A stretch of DNA of 64,000 nt from Ramlibacter sp. (GCA_019635415.1 JAHBZN010000003.1:248001-312000); one strand, 5' to 3'; positions 41,792 to 51,468 are shown, counted from the stretch's first letter. The notes: generated by a model not told the origin, from the letters alone. Made by a program: numbers and translations.

Positions 41792-43534
41792 ATGCTGGAC
41801 ACAGTGATTCGCGGTGGCCTCGTGGTGGACGGCAGCGGCAACGCGCCGTTCACCGGCGATGTCGGGCTCAAGGATGGCCGCGTGGCCGAAGTGGGCGGCA
41901 AGCTCGGCGCCGCCCGGCGCGAGATCGACGCCCATGGCGCGATCGTCACCCCCGGGTGGGTCGACGTGCATACCCACTACGACGGCCAGGTCACCTGGGA
42001 CCCGTACCTCTCCCCCTCGACCCATCATGGCGTGACCACCGCCGTGATGGGCAACTGCGGGGTGGGCTTCGCGCCGGTCAAGCCCGACCGCCGCGAATGG
42101 CTCATCAGCGTGATGGAGGGCGTGGAAGATATTCCCGGCACGGTGCTCAGCGAGGGCATCCAGTGGCAGTGGGAAAGCTTTCCCGAATACCTGGACGCGC
42201 TGGCTGCCAAGCCGCACGCGCTGGACATCGGCGCGCAGGTGCCGCACAGCGCCGTGCGCACCTACGTCATGGGCGAGCGCGGCGTCACGCACGACGAGGC
42301 CACCGCCGACGACATCCGGGCCATGTGCGCCATCGTGGGTGAAGGACTGCAGGCCGGCGCGCTCGGCTTCTCGACCAGCCGCACGCTGATCCACAAGTAC
42401 CAGCAGCACAAGTACCCGCCGGGTACCTTCTCGTCACCCGAGGAGATCCTGGGCATCGCGCGGGCCATGAAGGACGCCGGCCACGGGGTGTTCCAGATGA
42501 CGGCCAACCATGTCGGCATGGAGGGGGAGCTGTGGTGGCTCACGCAGATCGCCCGGGACAACCAGTTGCCGGTGGCGTTCGCGCTGGTCCAGACGGACCA
42601 GACGCCCGACACCTGGAAGCGCCTGCTGGCCCATCTGGACGACACGCACGCGCAGGGCGTGCCGCTGTACGGCAGCATCAGCGGCCGCGCCACCAGCATG
42701 GTCATGGGGTTTGAAGGATCGCTGCACCCGTTCGTGCTGAATCCGCTGTGGCAGCAGATCGGGCCGCTGCCATGGGACCAGAAGCTGGCCCGCCTGCGCG
42801 ATCCGCAGGTGCGCGCCACCCTCACCAGCATGAAGGTGGTGGAGATGGCCGCGCAGGTCAACCAGGAAGCCGCGTTCTTCCTGCGCGGCATGGGGCGGCT
42901 GTTCGTGCTCACGGCCAACGCGCAAGGCAGCGTCGACTACGAGCCCCTGCTGTCGGACAGCGTGGTGGCCCGGGCGGGCGCCACCGGCGCCAACCCGCTG
43001 GAGGTCGCCTACGACGCCATGCTGGCCAACGGCGGCGCCCACGACGGCAAGGGATTGCTGTACTTCCCCATCTTCAATTACAGCTATGGCGACCTGTCGC
43101 AGCTGCACCGCCAGCTTCAGCACCCGCGCACGATGATGAGCCTGGCCGATGGCGGCGCCCACGTGGGCTACGTGTGCGACGTGTCCATGCCCACCTTCAT
43201 GCTGACCCACTGGGCGCGCGACCGCGACCGCGGGCCGCGGCTGCCCCTGGAGATGCTGGTGAAGAAGCAGACCCGGGACACGGCCGAGGTCTACGGCCTG
43301 CACGACCGCGGCCTGCTGGCACCCGGCATGAAAGCCGACCTGAATCTCATCGACTTCGACCGCCTGCAACTCGACCTGCCGCACTTCGTGTTCGACCTGC
43401 CCGCCGGCGGGCGTCGCCTCACGCAGTCGGCCCGGGGCTACCTGGCCACGCTGGTGGCCGGTGAAACCATCTTCGAGCAGGGCCTGCCGACCGGGGCCCT
43501 GCCCGGGCAGCTGGTACGGGGCCCGCAGCGCTGA
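41792..43534 (+). CDS. N-acyl-D-amino-acid deacylase-like amidohydrolase
   Basis: A 580-residue D-aminoacylase-family amidohydrolase. The N-terminal beta-sandwich half (MLDTVIRGGLVVDGSG) is followed by the metal site VTPGWVDVHTHYDGQVTWDP, MGNCGVGFAP with the conserved Cys ligand, and GALGFSTSRTLIHKY. Further in are NYSYGDLSQL and the late SLADGGAHVGYVCD, where a conserved Asp acts in catalysis. Family members release D-amino acids from N-acyl derivatives or hydrolyse related amides and ureides. Its length (480-580) is normal. It appears monocistronic, with a dispersed repeat just after its stop. The substrate is not assignable. Confidence 0.87.
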   Translation: MLDTVIRGGLVVDGSGNAPFTGDVGLKDGRVAEVGGKLGAARREIDAHGAIVTPGWVDVHTHYDGQVTWDPYLSPSTHHGVTTAVMGNCGVGFAPVKPDRREWLISVMEGVEDIPGTVLSEGIQWQWESFPEYLDALAAKPHALDIGAQVPHSAVRTYVMGERGVTHDEATADDIRAMCAIVGEGLQAGALGFSTSRTLIHKYQQHKYPPGTFSSPEEILGIARAMKDAGHGVFQMTANHVGMEGELWWLTQIARDNQLPVAFALVQTDQTPDTWKRLLAHLDDTHAQGVPLYGSISGRATSMVMGFEGSLHPFVLNPLWQQIGPLPWDQKLARLRDPQVRATLTSMKVVEMAAQVNQEAAFFLRGMGRLFVLTANAQGSVDYEPLLSDSVVARAGATGANPLEVAYDAMLANGGAHDGKGLLYFPIFNYSYGDLSQLHRQLQHPRTMMSLADGGAHVGYVCDVSMPTFMLTHWARDRDRGPRLPLEMLVKKQTRDTAEVYGLHDRGLLAPGMKADLNLIDFDRLQLDLPHFVFDLPAGGRRLTQSARGYLATLVAGETIFEQGLPTGALPGQLVRGPQR

Positions 43535-43536
43535 CT

Positions 43537-43597
43537 ACAAGTCAAATCGGGCACCAGCCCTTGCCGGATGGCGATTGTTTGCTACACATTCAGGAGC
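43537..43597 (+). repeat. dispersed mini-repeat, copy E
   Basis: CAAGTCAAATCGGGCACCAGCCCTTGCCGGA is broken here as AAATCGGGCACC, CCAGCCCTTGCCGGA, then GCGATTGTTTGCTACACATT and CAGGAGC. It is the best match to copy A. It lies in the 200-base gap between the deacylase-like and D-lactate dehydrogenase-like genes. Confidence 0.6.
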
Positions 43598-43734
43598 GCT
43601 GGATGGTTGGCCTCGAAAGGCATGCCACGCCGACGGGCCCGCGCCAGGCCGTCACCCGTCAGCACGGCGCCAGCGTATCGCGTGACGGACGCGGCACCCC
43701 GGCGTAAACTGGCCGGTCCCCCGGAGACAAGACC

Positions 43735-45159
43735 ATGAATGCCCCCACCCAAGCAGCCCACCTGATCCCCGAAATCCACCAGCGTGCCGTTCCCGTGGCG
43801 CTGATTGACGCGCTGAAGGCGCGCTTTGGCGCCAACTGCTCCACCGCGATGGCGGTGCGCGAGCAGCACGGGCGCGATGAGTCCTCGTTCCAGGCGCCGC
43901 CGCCGGCGGCCGTGGTGTTTGCCGAGAGCACGGCCGACGTGGCCGATGCGGTCAAGCTGGCCAGCCAGCATGACGTGCCGGTGATTCCGTTCGGTGTGGG
44001 CTCGTCCCTCGAAGGGCATCTGCTCGCGGTCCAGGGCGGCATCAGCATCGACGTGGGCCGCATGAACAAGGTGCTGAGCGTCAACGCCGAGGACCTGACC
44101 GTCACCGTGCAGGCCGGCGTCACGCGCAAGGCCCTGAACGAGGAGATCAAGAGCACCGGCCTGTTCTTCCCGATCGACCCGGGCGCCGACGCCACCATCG
44201 GCGGCATGAGCGCCACGCGCGCCAGCGGCACCAACGCCGTGCGCTACGGCACGATGCGTGAGAACGTGCTGGGCCTGGAAGTGGTCACGGCCAGCGGCGA
44301 GGTGATCCGCACCGGCACGCGTGCCAAGAAGTCGTCGGCCGGTTACGACCTGACTCGCCTGATGGTGGGCAGCGAGGGCACGCTGGGCGTGATCACCGAG
44401 ATCACGCTGCGCATCTATCCGCTGCCCGAAGCCGTGTCGGCCGCCATCTGCTCGTTCCCCAGCATCGAGGCGGCGGTGCGCACGACCATCCAGGTGATCC
44501 AGCTGGGCGTGCCGATCGCGCGCGTGGAACTGATCGACCACAACACCGTACGCATGGTCAACGCCCACAGCAAGCTGGGCCTGCGCGAGGAGCCCATGCT
44601 GCTCATGGAGTTCCACGGCTCGCCCGCCGGCGTCAAGGAGCAGGCGGAGACCGTGCAGGAGATCGCGGCCGAATTCGGCGGCAATGCCTTCGAGTGGGCG
44701 ACCACGCCCGAGGAGCGCACCCGCCTGTGGACCGCCCGGCACAACGCCTACTTCGCCGCCATCCAGAGCCGGCCGGGTTGCCGCGCGATCAGCACCGACA
44801 CCTGCGTGCCCATCAGCCGCCTGGCGGACTGCCTGCTGGACTCCGTGGCCGAGGCCGACGCCAGCGGCCTGCCCTACTTCCTCGTTGGCCACGTGGGCGA
44901 CGGCAACTTCCACTTCGGCTACCTGCTGGACCCCAACCTGCCCGAGGAACGCGAAGTGGCCGAGGCGCTCAACCAGAAGCTCGTCGCGCGCGCGCTGAGC
45001 CTGGAGGGCACCTGCACCGGCGAGCATGGCGTGGGCCTGCACAAGATGGGCTTCCTGGTGACCGAGGCCGGCGCCGGCGCGGTGGACATGATGCGCACGA
45101 TCAAGCGCGCGCTCGACCCGAAGAACATCATGAACCCGGGGAAGATCTTCTCGCTCTGA
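43735..45159 (+). CDS. FAD-binding D-lactate dehydrogenase-like oxidase
   Basis: A 474-residue flavoprotein of the GlcD/Dld (VAO) family. The PCMH domain has VIPFGVGSSLEGHLLAVQGG and IDPGADATIGGMSATRASGTNAVRYGTM. The C-terminal substrate domain has VGHVGDGNFHFGYLL with metal-binding His residues, CTGEHGVGLHKMG and the closing DPKNIMNPGKIFSL. The GSSLEGH and GEHGVGxxK signatures are those of cytochrome-linked D-lactate dehydrogenases, which pass electrons to the respiratory chain; related D-2-hydroxyacid substrates are possible. It is distinct from the FAD oxidase at 20409, which lacks these motifs. The neighbour downstream is convergent. Confidence 0.9.
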   Translation: MNAPTQAAHLIPEIHQRAVPVALIDALKARFGANCSTAMAVREQHGRDESSFQAPPPAAVVFAESTADVADAVKLASQHDVPVIPFGVGSSLEGHLLAVQGGISIDVGRMNKVLSVNAEDLTVTVQAGVTRKALNEEIKSTGLFFPIDPGADATIGGMSATRASGTNAVRYGTMRENVLGLEVVTASGEVIRTGTRAKKSSAGYDLTRLMVGSEGTLGVITEITLRIYPLPEAVSAAICSFPSIEAAVRTTIQVIQLGVPIARVELIDHNTVRMVNAHSKLGLREEPMLLMEFHGSPAGVKEQAETVQEIAAEFGGNAFEWATTPEERTRLWTARHNAYFAAIQSRPGCRAISTDTCVPISRLADCLLDSVAEADASGLPYFLVGHVGDGNFHFGYLLDPNLPEEREVAEALNQKLVARALSLEGTCTGEHGVGLHKMGFLVTEAGAGAVDMMRTIKRALDPKNIMNPGKIFSL

Positions 45160-45165
45160 GCGGGG

Positions 45166-45639
45166 CTATTTCTTCACTTCGTAGCGCGGCGCTTCGCCGG
45201 GCAGCGCCAGGTAGTCGACGGTGCCCATGACATCGTCGACCAGCATCACGGCCTTTTGCAGGGCATCGGCCTGCTCGCGCGAACGGACGCAGCCGGCCAG
45301 CCACACCAGGCGCCGTTCGCCCACCACCCACAAGCTGGTGTCGTTGAAGCGTCCGTCCAGACGGATGTACTGCACCACGCGCGGAATCAGCTCGGCGTCA
45401 TACAGGTAGGAGTTCGGCAGCCGGCAACGGCCGGAACGGAAGCAGCTGGTGCCGTGGTGCGACCGCACGTGCGCGGCGTCGCGGGCCTCCTGCGCGGTGT
45501 ACAGCGGGCCGGCCGGGACCGGGCAGGCCGCAATGGCCGAGGTCACCTGGACGAACGGATCGTTGAACGCGTTGGTGCGCTCCTGGGCCGGCGCCGGCCC
45601 GGCCAGCATGCCCATGCAAACCAGTGCCGCCCAGCGCAT
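45166..45639 (-). CDS. exported BON-domain protein
   Basis: A 157-residue exported protein with a short signal peptide (WAALVCMGMLAGPAPA, cut before QERTNAF). The middle carries four Cys residues (AACPVP, SCFRSGRCRLP, LAGCV). The C-terminal half resembles a BON domain (VVQYIRLDGRFNDTSLWVVGERRLVWLAGCVRSREQADAL), which binds phospholipid or associates with the envelope. ATG 45639 has GGGGTG upstream; GTG 45648 is an alternative. It lies directly downstream of parB, 15 bases after its stop, and may be co-transcribed with it without any obvious link in function. Confidence 0.7.
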   Translation of the reverse strand: MRWAALVCMGMLAGPAPAQERTNAFNDPFVQVTSAIAACPVPAGPLYTAQEARDAAHVRSHHGTSCFRSGRCRLPNSYLYDAELIPRVVQYIRLDGRFNDTSLWVVGERRLVWLAGCVRSREQADALQKAVMLVDDVMGTVDYLALPGEAPRYEVKK

Positions 45640-45654
45640 GCGCGTCACCCCGGC

Positions 45655-46572
45655 CTATTTGCGCAGGCGCTCGATCAGCCCGTTGAGCTCATCGAGCGAT
45701 CCGAACTGGATGGCCAGCTCCCCCATCTCCTCGGTGCGGCCGTGGCGCTTGACGCGCTTTTTCACCCGCACCTCGACTTCGGCGGTCAGCAGGTCCGACA
45801 GTTCCTCTTCCACCCGGCGCAGGTCGCGCGACTTTTCCTTCTTGGGTTTGGGCGAGACGAGGTTGAATTCGGCGCTGAGCTTCTTGACCAGGCTCTCGGC
45901 TTCGCGCACCGACATCTTGCGCGCCGCGATCTGGTTGGCGGCCGTGATCTGCGAGGCCTTTTCGAGCGCCAGCAGCGCGCGCGCATGGCCCATGTCGATG
46001 TCGCCGGCCATCAGCATGGTCTGCACCGGGTCCGTCAGGTTGAGCAGGCGCAGCAGGTTGCTCGCAGCGCTGCGCGAGCGGCCCACGGCCTGGGCCGCCT
46101 GCTCGTGAGTAAGCCCAAACTCCTTGATCAGTCTATGCAGGCCCTGGGCTTCCTCGAGCGGGTTGAGGTCCTCGCGCTGGATGTTCTCGATCAGCGCCAT
46201 GGCGGCCGCGGCTTCATTGGGCACGTCGCGCACCAGCACCGGCACGCTGTCCAGCCCCGCGAGACGCGCCGCGCGGAAACGCCTTTCACCGGCAATGATT
46301 TCGTACTTGCCCTCGTTGGCGCCCTCCGACAGCCGGCGCACCAGGATCGGCTGCATGATGCCCTGGGCCTTGATGCTCTCGGCCAGTTCATAGAGCGCGC
46401 CCTCGTCCATGCGGGTGCGCGGCTGGTACATGCCGGGCACCATGTCGTCCAGCCGCAGGGAGGCCGGCAGACCCGGGTGGGTGGCCGTGGTGTCGTTGCC
46501 CGCTTCGTTGACCTTGGGGCCCAGCAGAGCCTCCAGGCCGCGGCCCAGGCCCTTGGGTTTTTTGGTGACCAT
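45655..46572 (-). CDS. parB: chromosome-partitioning protein ParB (CTPase)
   Basis: A 305-residue ParB. The N-terminal KPKGLGRGLEALLG is the ParA-contacting segment. The CTP-binding/clamp domain has YQPRTRMDEGALYELAESIK and the catalytic-site motif GERRFRAARLAG. The central helix-turn-helix that reads parS is LTHEQAAQAVGRSRSAASNLLRLL, and a C-terminal dimerisation domain completes it. ParB loads at parS and slides, guiding origin segregation with ParA. Three parS-type sites lie 2-4 kb away in rsmG and mnmG. parA is two genes upstream, separated by a small hydrolase gene, an arrangement I recall from Comamonadaceae. Confidence 0.97.
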   Translation of the reverse strand: MVTKKPKGLGRGLEALLGPKVNEAGNDTTATHPGLPASLRLDDMVPGMYQPRTRMDEGALYELAESIKAQGIMQPILVRRLSEGANEGKYEIIAGERRFRAARLAGLDSVPVLVRDVPNEAAAAMALIENIQREDLNPLEEAQGLHRLIKEFGLTHEQAAQAVGRSRSAASNLLRLLNLTDPVQTMLMAGDIDMGHARALLALEKASQITAANQIAARKMSVREAESLVKKLSAEFNLVSPKPKKEKSRDLRRVEEELSDLLTAEVEVRVKKRVKRHGRTEEMGELAIQFGSLDELNGLIERLRK

Positions 46573-46587
46573 GTCGGGGATTGCTTT

Positions 46588-47127
46588 CTAGTCTTTCATC
46601 AGGTCCTGCAGCAGCACATGGCCCTCGGGCCAGCTGCCCAGTCCCGAGTCACCATTGATGTGGCCGCAGTCGCCGTAGTTCATGAACTGCGAGCCCCAGC
46701 AGTGGGCAAACAGGCGGGCGCGCTCCAGGGCGCAATAGGGGTCGTTGCGGCTGCCCAGCAGCACGCTGGGAAACGGCAGCCGGGCCAGCTCGATCGGCGA
46801 CCAGCTCGGAAGCTGGTCACGCAGCTCCTCGCGCTCGACGTCCCCGGGGGCCACCAGCAGGGCGCCCCTGACCCGGTTCGTGTTCTGCGACAGCGCGGCC
46901 CAGGCGGCGGTGAGAACGCAGCCCATGCTGTGCGCCACCAGCACCACGGGTTCGTCGCGTGACAGCACCACCTCTTCGAGCCGGGCGATCCAGTCGCCGC
47001 GCAGCGGCTTCATCCATTCGTGCTGCTCGACCCGGAAATAGCCATGCTTTTGCTCCCACAGGCTTTGCCAGTGGGCCGGCCCGCTGTTTTGCCAGCCCGG
47101 AAGGATGAGCACGTTGGAGGGCTTCAT
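46588..47127 (-). CDS. RBBP9/YdeN-family serine hydrolase
   Basis: A 179-residue small alpha/beta hydrolase. VLILPGWQNSGPAHWQSLWEQ is the family N-terminus, VVLVAHSMGCVLTAAWA carries the nucleophile Ser and GSRNDPYCALERARLFA the acid. GDCGHINGDSGLGSWPEGHVLL holds the catalytic His and the terminal signature of the YdeN group. The biological substrate is unknown. It lies between parA and parB on the same strand, in the gap that also contains a dispersed repeat, and is presumably co-transcribed with parB. Confidence 0.9.
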   Translation of the reverse strand: MKPSNVLILPGWQNSGPAHWQSLWEQKHGYFRVEQHEWMKPLRGDWIARLEEVVLSRDEPVVLVAHSMGCVLTAAWAALSQNTNRVRGALLVAPGDVEREELRDQLPSWSPIELARLPFPSVLLGSRNDPYCALERARLFAHCWGSQFMNYGDCGHINGDSGLGSWPEGHVLLQDLMKD

Positions 47128-47128
47128 G

Positions 47129-47194
47129 CGCTAGCCTTTTGATAGCAAACCATGTCCATCTGACAGGGGCTACCGCCCTTTTGACGCCTGAATC
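47129..47194 (+). repeat. dispersed mini-repeat, copy F
   Basis: GCTAGCCTTTTGATAGC is followed by a variable middle, GGGGCTACCGCCC and TTTTGACGCCTGAA. It fills the gap between parA and the serine hydrolase gene. Its right half matches copy D. Confidence 0.6.
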
Positions 47195-47203
47195 CGGTCA
47201 TCG

Positions 47204-47974
47204 TCACATCTTCCGGATGCGCTCCACCATTTCCTTGGCGAAGTCGACGAAGGCCTGGCTGCCTTTGGCCGCCGGGTCGAACACGACGCCCGGCAGGCCA
47301 TAGCTGGGCGCTTCGGCAAGGCGGACGTTGCGCGGAATGACGGTGTCGAACACCTTGTCGGAAAAATGGGCTTTGAGCTGGTCGCTGACCTGCTGTTGCA
47401 AGGTGATGCGCGGATCGAACATCACGCGCAGCAGCCCAATGATGAGCAGGTCCTTGTTGAGGTTGGCATGGACCTGCTTGATGGTGTTCACCAGATCGGT
47501 CAGGCCTTCCAGCGCGAAGTACTCGCACTGCATGGGAACGATCACGCCATGCGCGGCGCACAGGCCGTTGAGGGTGAGCATGCTCAGGCTGGGCGGGCAG
47601 TCGATCAGCACGAAGTCGTAGTCGGCATCCACCTCGGCCAGCGCGAACTTGAGTCGCCTTTCGCGCCGCTCCACGTCCACCAGCTCCACCTCGGCGCCCG
47701 CGAGTTCACGGTTGGCGCCCAGCACGTGGTAGCCGCACTTCTCGGAAAAGACCGCGGCCTCCTTGACCGAAGCCGACTCGAGCAGCACGTCGTACACGGT
47801 GAGTTCCAGCTTGCGCTTGTCCACGCCCGAACCCATGGTCGCGTTGCCCTGGGGGTCGAGGTCGATCATCAGCACGCGCTGGCCGACCTTGGCCAGGCCG
47901 GCCGCGAGATTGACTGTGGTGGTGGTCTTGCCGACCCCGCCCTTCTGGTTGGCGATACAGAAAATCTTGGCCAT
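47204..47974 (-). CDS. parA: chromosome-partitioning ATPase ParA
   Basis: A 256-residue ParA/Soj of the chromosomal type with no N-terminal DNA-binding extension. The deviant Walker A is NQKGGVGKTTTTVNLAAGLA, A' is VLMIDLDPQGNATMGSG and Walker B VLIDCPPSLSMLTLNGL. PMQCEYFALEGLTDLV and DPRITLQQQVSDQL are characteristic of beta-proteobacterial ParA. It binds nucleoid DNA with ATP and pulls ParB-parS complexes apart. ATG 47974 follows the LysE-family gene stop by six bases, so it may be transcribed from the mnmG-rsmG side. Confidence 0.97.
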   Translation of the reverse strand: MAKIFCIANQKGGVGKTTTTVNLAAGLAKVGQRVLMIDLDPQGNATMGSGVDKRKLELTVYDVLLESASVKEAAVFSEKCGYHVLGANRELAGAEVELVDVERRERRLKFALAEVDADYDFVLIDCPPSLSMLTLNGLCAAHGVIVPMQCEYFALEGLTDLVNTIKQVHANLNKDLLIIGLLRVMFDPRITLQQQVSDQLKAHFSDKVFDTVIPRNVRLAEAPSYGLPGVVFDPAAKGSQAFVDFAKEMVERIRKM

Positions 47975-47980
47975 CTGGAC

Positions 47981-48595
47981 TTACCGCGACAAAGCCAGCT
48001 TGACGCCGAAGCCCACCAGAAACACCCCGGCCACTTTTTCCAGCGCCCGTGTGATGGCCGGGTTGGCGCGCAGGCGTTCGGCCAGGTGGTAGGTCAGCAG
48101 CACGACGATCAGGCCGTAGGCCAGTGTGAGCGCGGCAATGGTGGCCGCCATGACGCCAAAGGTCAGCAGGCCCTGATGTCGGGCCGGGTCGACGAACAGC
48201 GGGAAGAATGCCATGTAGAAAACAATGGCCTTGGGATTGAGCAGCGTGATCAGCGCTGCCTGCCGGAAGTAGTGACGCGGCTGAATGTTCAGGATGGGCT
48301 TGGCGCCCGGCTTGGCCGTGAGCATCTTGAAACCGAGCCAGGCCAGATAGGCGGCGCCCAGCCACTGCACCGCATGGAATGCCGCCGGGTAGGCCACGAG
48401 CAAGGCCGACACGCCAGCCACCGCCAGCCACATGAGCACCTGGTCCCCAGCGATCACCCCCAGGGTCGCGGCCAGGCCGCCGGCTCGGCCGCCCTTGCTG
48501 GTGGAGGTGATCAAGGCCAGGTTGCCCGGCCCGGGGATCGCCAGGAACAGGATGATCGCGGCAACAAAAGCGCCGTAGTCTGCAATGCCAAACAT
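47981..48595 (-). CDS. LysE-family amino-acid/metabolite exporter
   Basis: A 204-residue LysE/RhtB translocator with about six helices. The N-terminus has the conserved AAIILFLAIPGPGNLALI (PGP motif), then GDQVLMWLAVAGVSAL, WLGAAYLAWLGFKML and LLNPKAIVFYMAFFPLFVDP, all family marks. It exports an amino acid or homoserine lactone-like compound; the substrate is unknown. It sits in the mnmG-rsmG-parA gene string on the minus strand. Confidence 0.92.
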   Translation of the reverse strand: MFGIADYGAFVAAIILFLAIPGPGNLALITSTSKGGRAGGLAATLGVIAGDQVLMWLAVAGVSALLVAYPAAFHAVQWLGAAYLAWLGFKMLTAKPGAKPILNIQPRHYFRQAALITLLNPKAIVFYMAFFPLFVDPARHQGLLTFGVMAATIAALTLAYGLIVVLLTYHLAERLRANPAITRALEKVAGVFLVGFGVKLALSR

Positions 48596-48631
48596 GGAAA
48601 TTCCCCCGGAACGTGAGGGATGGAGTTTACG

Positions 48632-49303
48632 TTACTGCGGGCGCATCCAGATGATGCAGCGCTCCGCATCGAGGCCCGGCACGCGCAGCGGTTCCACGTG
48701 AAACACGGCCGCCCTCGCCCCGAGGGCCGCAATCTCGTCCGCGGGGTGCCGGCCCTTCATGGCCAGCCAGATTCCCGACGCCGCCAAAGCGCCTGCGGAC
48801 CCGCCCACAAAATCCACCAACGAGGCAAACGCCCGTGAACAGACCACGTCATACGGCCCCGCCAGGTGTTCGACGCGATCGTGCAGGCCCCTCAGGTTGG
48901 GCAACTTCAGCGTGACGGCCACCTGTTGCAGAAAGGCCGCCTTCTTGGCCACGGTGTCCACGCAGGTCACCGCAAGCTCCGGGCAGCAGATGGCCACCAC
49001 CACACCGGGCAGTCCGGCGCCGGACCCCACGTCCAGCATCCGGAAGCCCGCAGCCGGCGCCTGCCCCGCCGCCCCCGATTCGAGTTGCCGTCGCAGCGGC
49101 CGAATCACCGCCAGGCTGTCGAGCAGGTGATGCGTGAGCATTTCCGCCGGTTCGCGCAACGCGGTCAGGTTGTAGACCTTGTTCCACTTCTCGATCAAGG
49201 CAAGGTAGTCGAGCAGCTGCCCGATCGGCTCGTCAACCAGGGCCAGGCCCAGCGCGTCGAGCCCGGCGCGCAGCGCCGCCTCCCGCTCAGGCCGCGTCTG
49301 CAT
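48632..49303 (-). CDS. rsmG: 16S rRNA (guanine527-N7)-methyltransferase RsmG
   Basis: A 223-residue SAM-dependent methyltransferase (GidB). [20 protein letters not shown] is the family N-terminus, [10 protein letters not shown] and [19 protein letters not shown] the SAM-binding motif I, and [14 protein letters not shown] the active-site region. It modifies G527 of 16S rRNA, and loss confers streptomycin tolerance. Its start lies 17 bases inside the end of mnmG. A parS-like site (48690-48705) is embedded in the coding sequence and reads as FHVEP. Confidence 0.96.
   Translation of the reverse strand: MQTRPEREAALRAGLDALGLALVDEPIGQLLDYLALIEKWNKVYNLTALREPAEMLTHHLLDSLAVIRPLRRQLESGAAGQAPAAGFRMLDVGSGAGLPGVVVAICCPELAVTCVDTVAKKAAFLQQVAVTLKLPNLRGLHDRVEHLAGPYDVVCSRAFASLVDFVGGSAGALAASGIWLAMKGRHPADEIAALGARAAVFHVEPLRVPGLDAERCIIWMRPQ
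48690..48705 (-). promoter_or_regulatory. parS-like site inside rsmG
   Basis: On the minus strand it reads TGTTTCACGTGGAACC, which differs from the palindromic parS consensus TGTTTCACGTGAAACA at two positions. It is the closest of the three sites to parB. Confidence 0.75.
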
Positions 49304-51275
49304 GGACCACCGGCGCCGGCAATTTGTCGAACCCCTTGAACCGGCTCTTTTTCAGGTGCACCAGCAGCAGCGATATGGCGGCAGGCGTCACTCCTGAGAT
49401 GCGCGAGGCCAGTCCCAGGGTCTCCGGCCGGTGCTTCATGAGCTTCTGGCGGACCTCGATGCTCAGCGCCGTGACCTGCTGGTAGTCCAGATCGTCGGGC
49501 AGCCGCAGGTTCTCGTAATAGGCTGCGCGCTCGACCTCGCCCTTCTGGCGATCGATGTAGCCCGAGTATTTGGCCGCAATCTCGATCTGCTCGATCACCG
49601 GGTCGTACAGATCCCCCAGCGTTTCACGTGAAACGCCGGCCGGCGCGTCCGCGGGGCTGGCGTACTTGCCGCTGTCCAGCGACATCAGGGCGTCGTAGCT
49701 CACATCCGGGCGGCGCAACAGATCGGCCAGGTTGTATTCGTGCTCGATGGCCTTGCCCAGCACCCGTTCGGATTCCGCCGCGGGCAGGTTCCGTGGGTTC
49801 ACCCAGGTGGACTTGAGGCGTTCGGTTTCACGTGAAACCGCGTCCCGCTTACGACAGAACGCCTCCCACCGCGCATCGTCCACCAGCCCCATGCGCCGCC
49901 CCGCTTCGGTCAGGCGCAGATCGGCGTTGTCTTCGCGCAGTTGCAGGCGGAACTCGGCCCGGCTGGTGAACATCCGGTAGGGCTCGGTCACGCCCTTGGT
50001 GATCAGGTCGTCCACCAGCACGCCCAGGTAAGCCTCGTCGCGGCGCGGCAGCCAGGGCGCCTCGCCCCGGCACTGCAGTGCGGCATTGATGCCCGCGAAC
50101 AGGCCCTGGGCCGCCGCCTCTTCGTAGCCGGTGGTGCCGTTGATCTGGCCGGCAAAGAACAGGCCGCCGATCTGCCGGGTCTCAAAGCTGCTCTTGAGCG
50201 AACGCGGATCGAAATAGTCGTACTCGATGGCGTAGCCCGGCCGAAGGATGTGCGCGTTCTCCAGGCCGGCCATGCTGCGCACCAGGTCGTACTGCACATC
50301 GAATGGCAGGCTGGTACTGATCCCGTTGGGGTAGAACTCGTTGGTGGTCAGGCCTTCGGGTTCCAGAAAAATCTGGTGGCTTTCCTTGTCCGCAAAGCGG
50401 TTGATCTTGTCTTCCACACTCGGGCAGTAGCGCGGCCCCACCCCTTCGATCTTGCCGGTGAACATCGGGCTGCGGTCAAAGCCTGACCGGATGATCTCGT
50501 GGGTCCGCTCATTGGTGTGGGTGATCCAGCAGGACATCTGCTGCGGGTGCATCTGGGCGTGGCCCATGAAGCTGAACACCGGGACCGGGCCTTCCAGGCC
50601 ACCGGGCATGCCGTCACCGGGCTGTTCGGTACAGCGCCCGAAGTCGATGCTGCGGCCATCGAGCCGCGGCGGGGTCCCCGTCTTGAGGCGGCCCTGCGGC
50701 AGCTGGAGCTCCTTGAGGCGCGCCGACAGGCTCACCGCGGGCGGGTCGCCGGCGCGTCCCGCGGCATAGTTGTTCAGGCCCACATGGATCTTGCCATCCA
50801 GAAACGTGCCGGCCGTGAGCACCACGGTGCGTCCGCGAAACCGGATGCCCACCTGGGTGACGGCGCCCACCACCCGGTCACCCTCCACCATCAGGTCGTC
50901 CACCGCCTGCTGGAACAGCGTGAGATGGGGCTGGTTCTCCAGTCGCCGGCGGATGGCCGCCTTGTACAGGATGCGGTCGGCCTGCGCCCGGGTGGCCCGC
51001 ACGGCCGGCCCCTTGGAGCTGTTGAGAATCCGGAACTGGATGCCCCCTTCGTCGGTGGCGATGCCCATGGCGCCGCCCAGCGCGTCCACCTCCTTGACGA
51101 GGTGTCCCTTGCCGATGCCGCCGATGGACGGGTTGCAGCTCATCTGCCCCAGGGTCTCGATGTTGTGGCTGAGCAGTAGCGTCTTGCAGCCCATGCGCGC
51201 GGAGGCGAGGGCCGCCTCGGTGCCGGCATGGCCGCCACCGACCACGATGACGTCGAATTCCTGTGGGTACAACAT
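49287..51275 (-). CDS. mnmG: tRNA uridine-5-carboxymethylaminomethyl modification enzyme MnmG
   Basis: A 662-residue FAD enzyme (GidA) that with MnmE forms cmnm5U34 in tRNAs. The FAD-binding N-terminus is [46 protein letters not shown], the [10 protein letters not shown] signature and [21 protein letters not shown] are all present, and the C-terminal tRNA/MnmE-binding domain ends [21 protein letters not shown] 51275 is the conserved start although the frame is open further upstream. Two perfect parS palindromes lie in the coding sequence and are translated as VSRET in both cases. It heads the mnmG-rsmG-lysE-parA string. Confidence 0.97.
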   Translation of the reverse strand: MLYPQEFDVIVVGGGHAGTEAALASARMGCKTLLLSHNIETLGQMSCNPSIGGIGKGHLVKEVDALGGAMGIATDEGGIQFRILNSSKGPAVRATRAQADRILYKAAIRRRLENQPHLTLFQQAVDDLMVEGDRVVGAVTQVGIRFRGRTVVLTAGTFLDGKIHVGLNNYAAGRAGDPPAVSLSARLKELQLPQGRLKTGTPPRLDGRSIDFGRCTEQPGDGMPGGLEGPVPVFSFMGHAQMHPQQMSCWITHTNERTHEIIRSGFDRSPMFTGKIEGVGPRYCPSVEDKINRFADKESHQIFLEPEGLTTNEFYPNGISTSLPFDVQYDLVRSMAGLENAHILRPGYAIEYDYFDPRSLKSSFETRQIGGLFFAGQINGTTGYEEAAAQGLFAGINAALQCRGEAPWLPRRDEAYLGVLVDDLITKGVTEPYRMFTSRAEFRLQLREDNADLRLTEAGRRMGLVDDARWEAFCRKRDAVSRETERLKSTWVNPRNLPAAESERVLGKAIEHEYNLADLLRRPDVSYDALMSLDSGKYASPADAPAGVSRETLGDLYDPVIEQIEIAAKYSGYIDRQKGEVERAAYYENLRLPDDLDYQQVTALSIEVRQKLMKHRPETLGLASRISGVTPAAISLLLVHLKKSRFKGFDKLPAPVVHADAA
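49620..49635. promoter_or_regulatory. parS site inside mnmG
   Basis: CGTTTCACGTGAAACG is a perfect 16-base palindrome with the parS core GTTTCACGTGAAAC. ParB should load here. Confidence 0.9.
49824..49839. promoter_or_regulatory. parS site inside mnmG
   Basis: GGTTTCACGTGAAACC is a second perfect palindrome with the same 14-base core, 204 bases from the first. Confidence 0.9.
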
Positions 51276-51468
51276 GAGGGTTCCAGGGCCGGTGGCCCGA
51301 ATAAGAAAAGTGCGCGGGGGCCGCCCCCGCCCGGTCTGAGCGCGGCACGCCGCCGCGCATGGCAACCCACGATTTTCCCACCGATGGCCCCGTCTGTCCA
51401 AACACCCCTGATTCAGGCCCTCACCCCGCAGCGGGTCCGCCGCCCAGCGCCCCGCGTGTCCGCGCACG

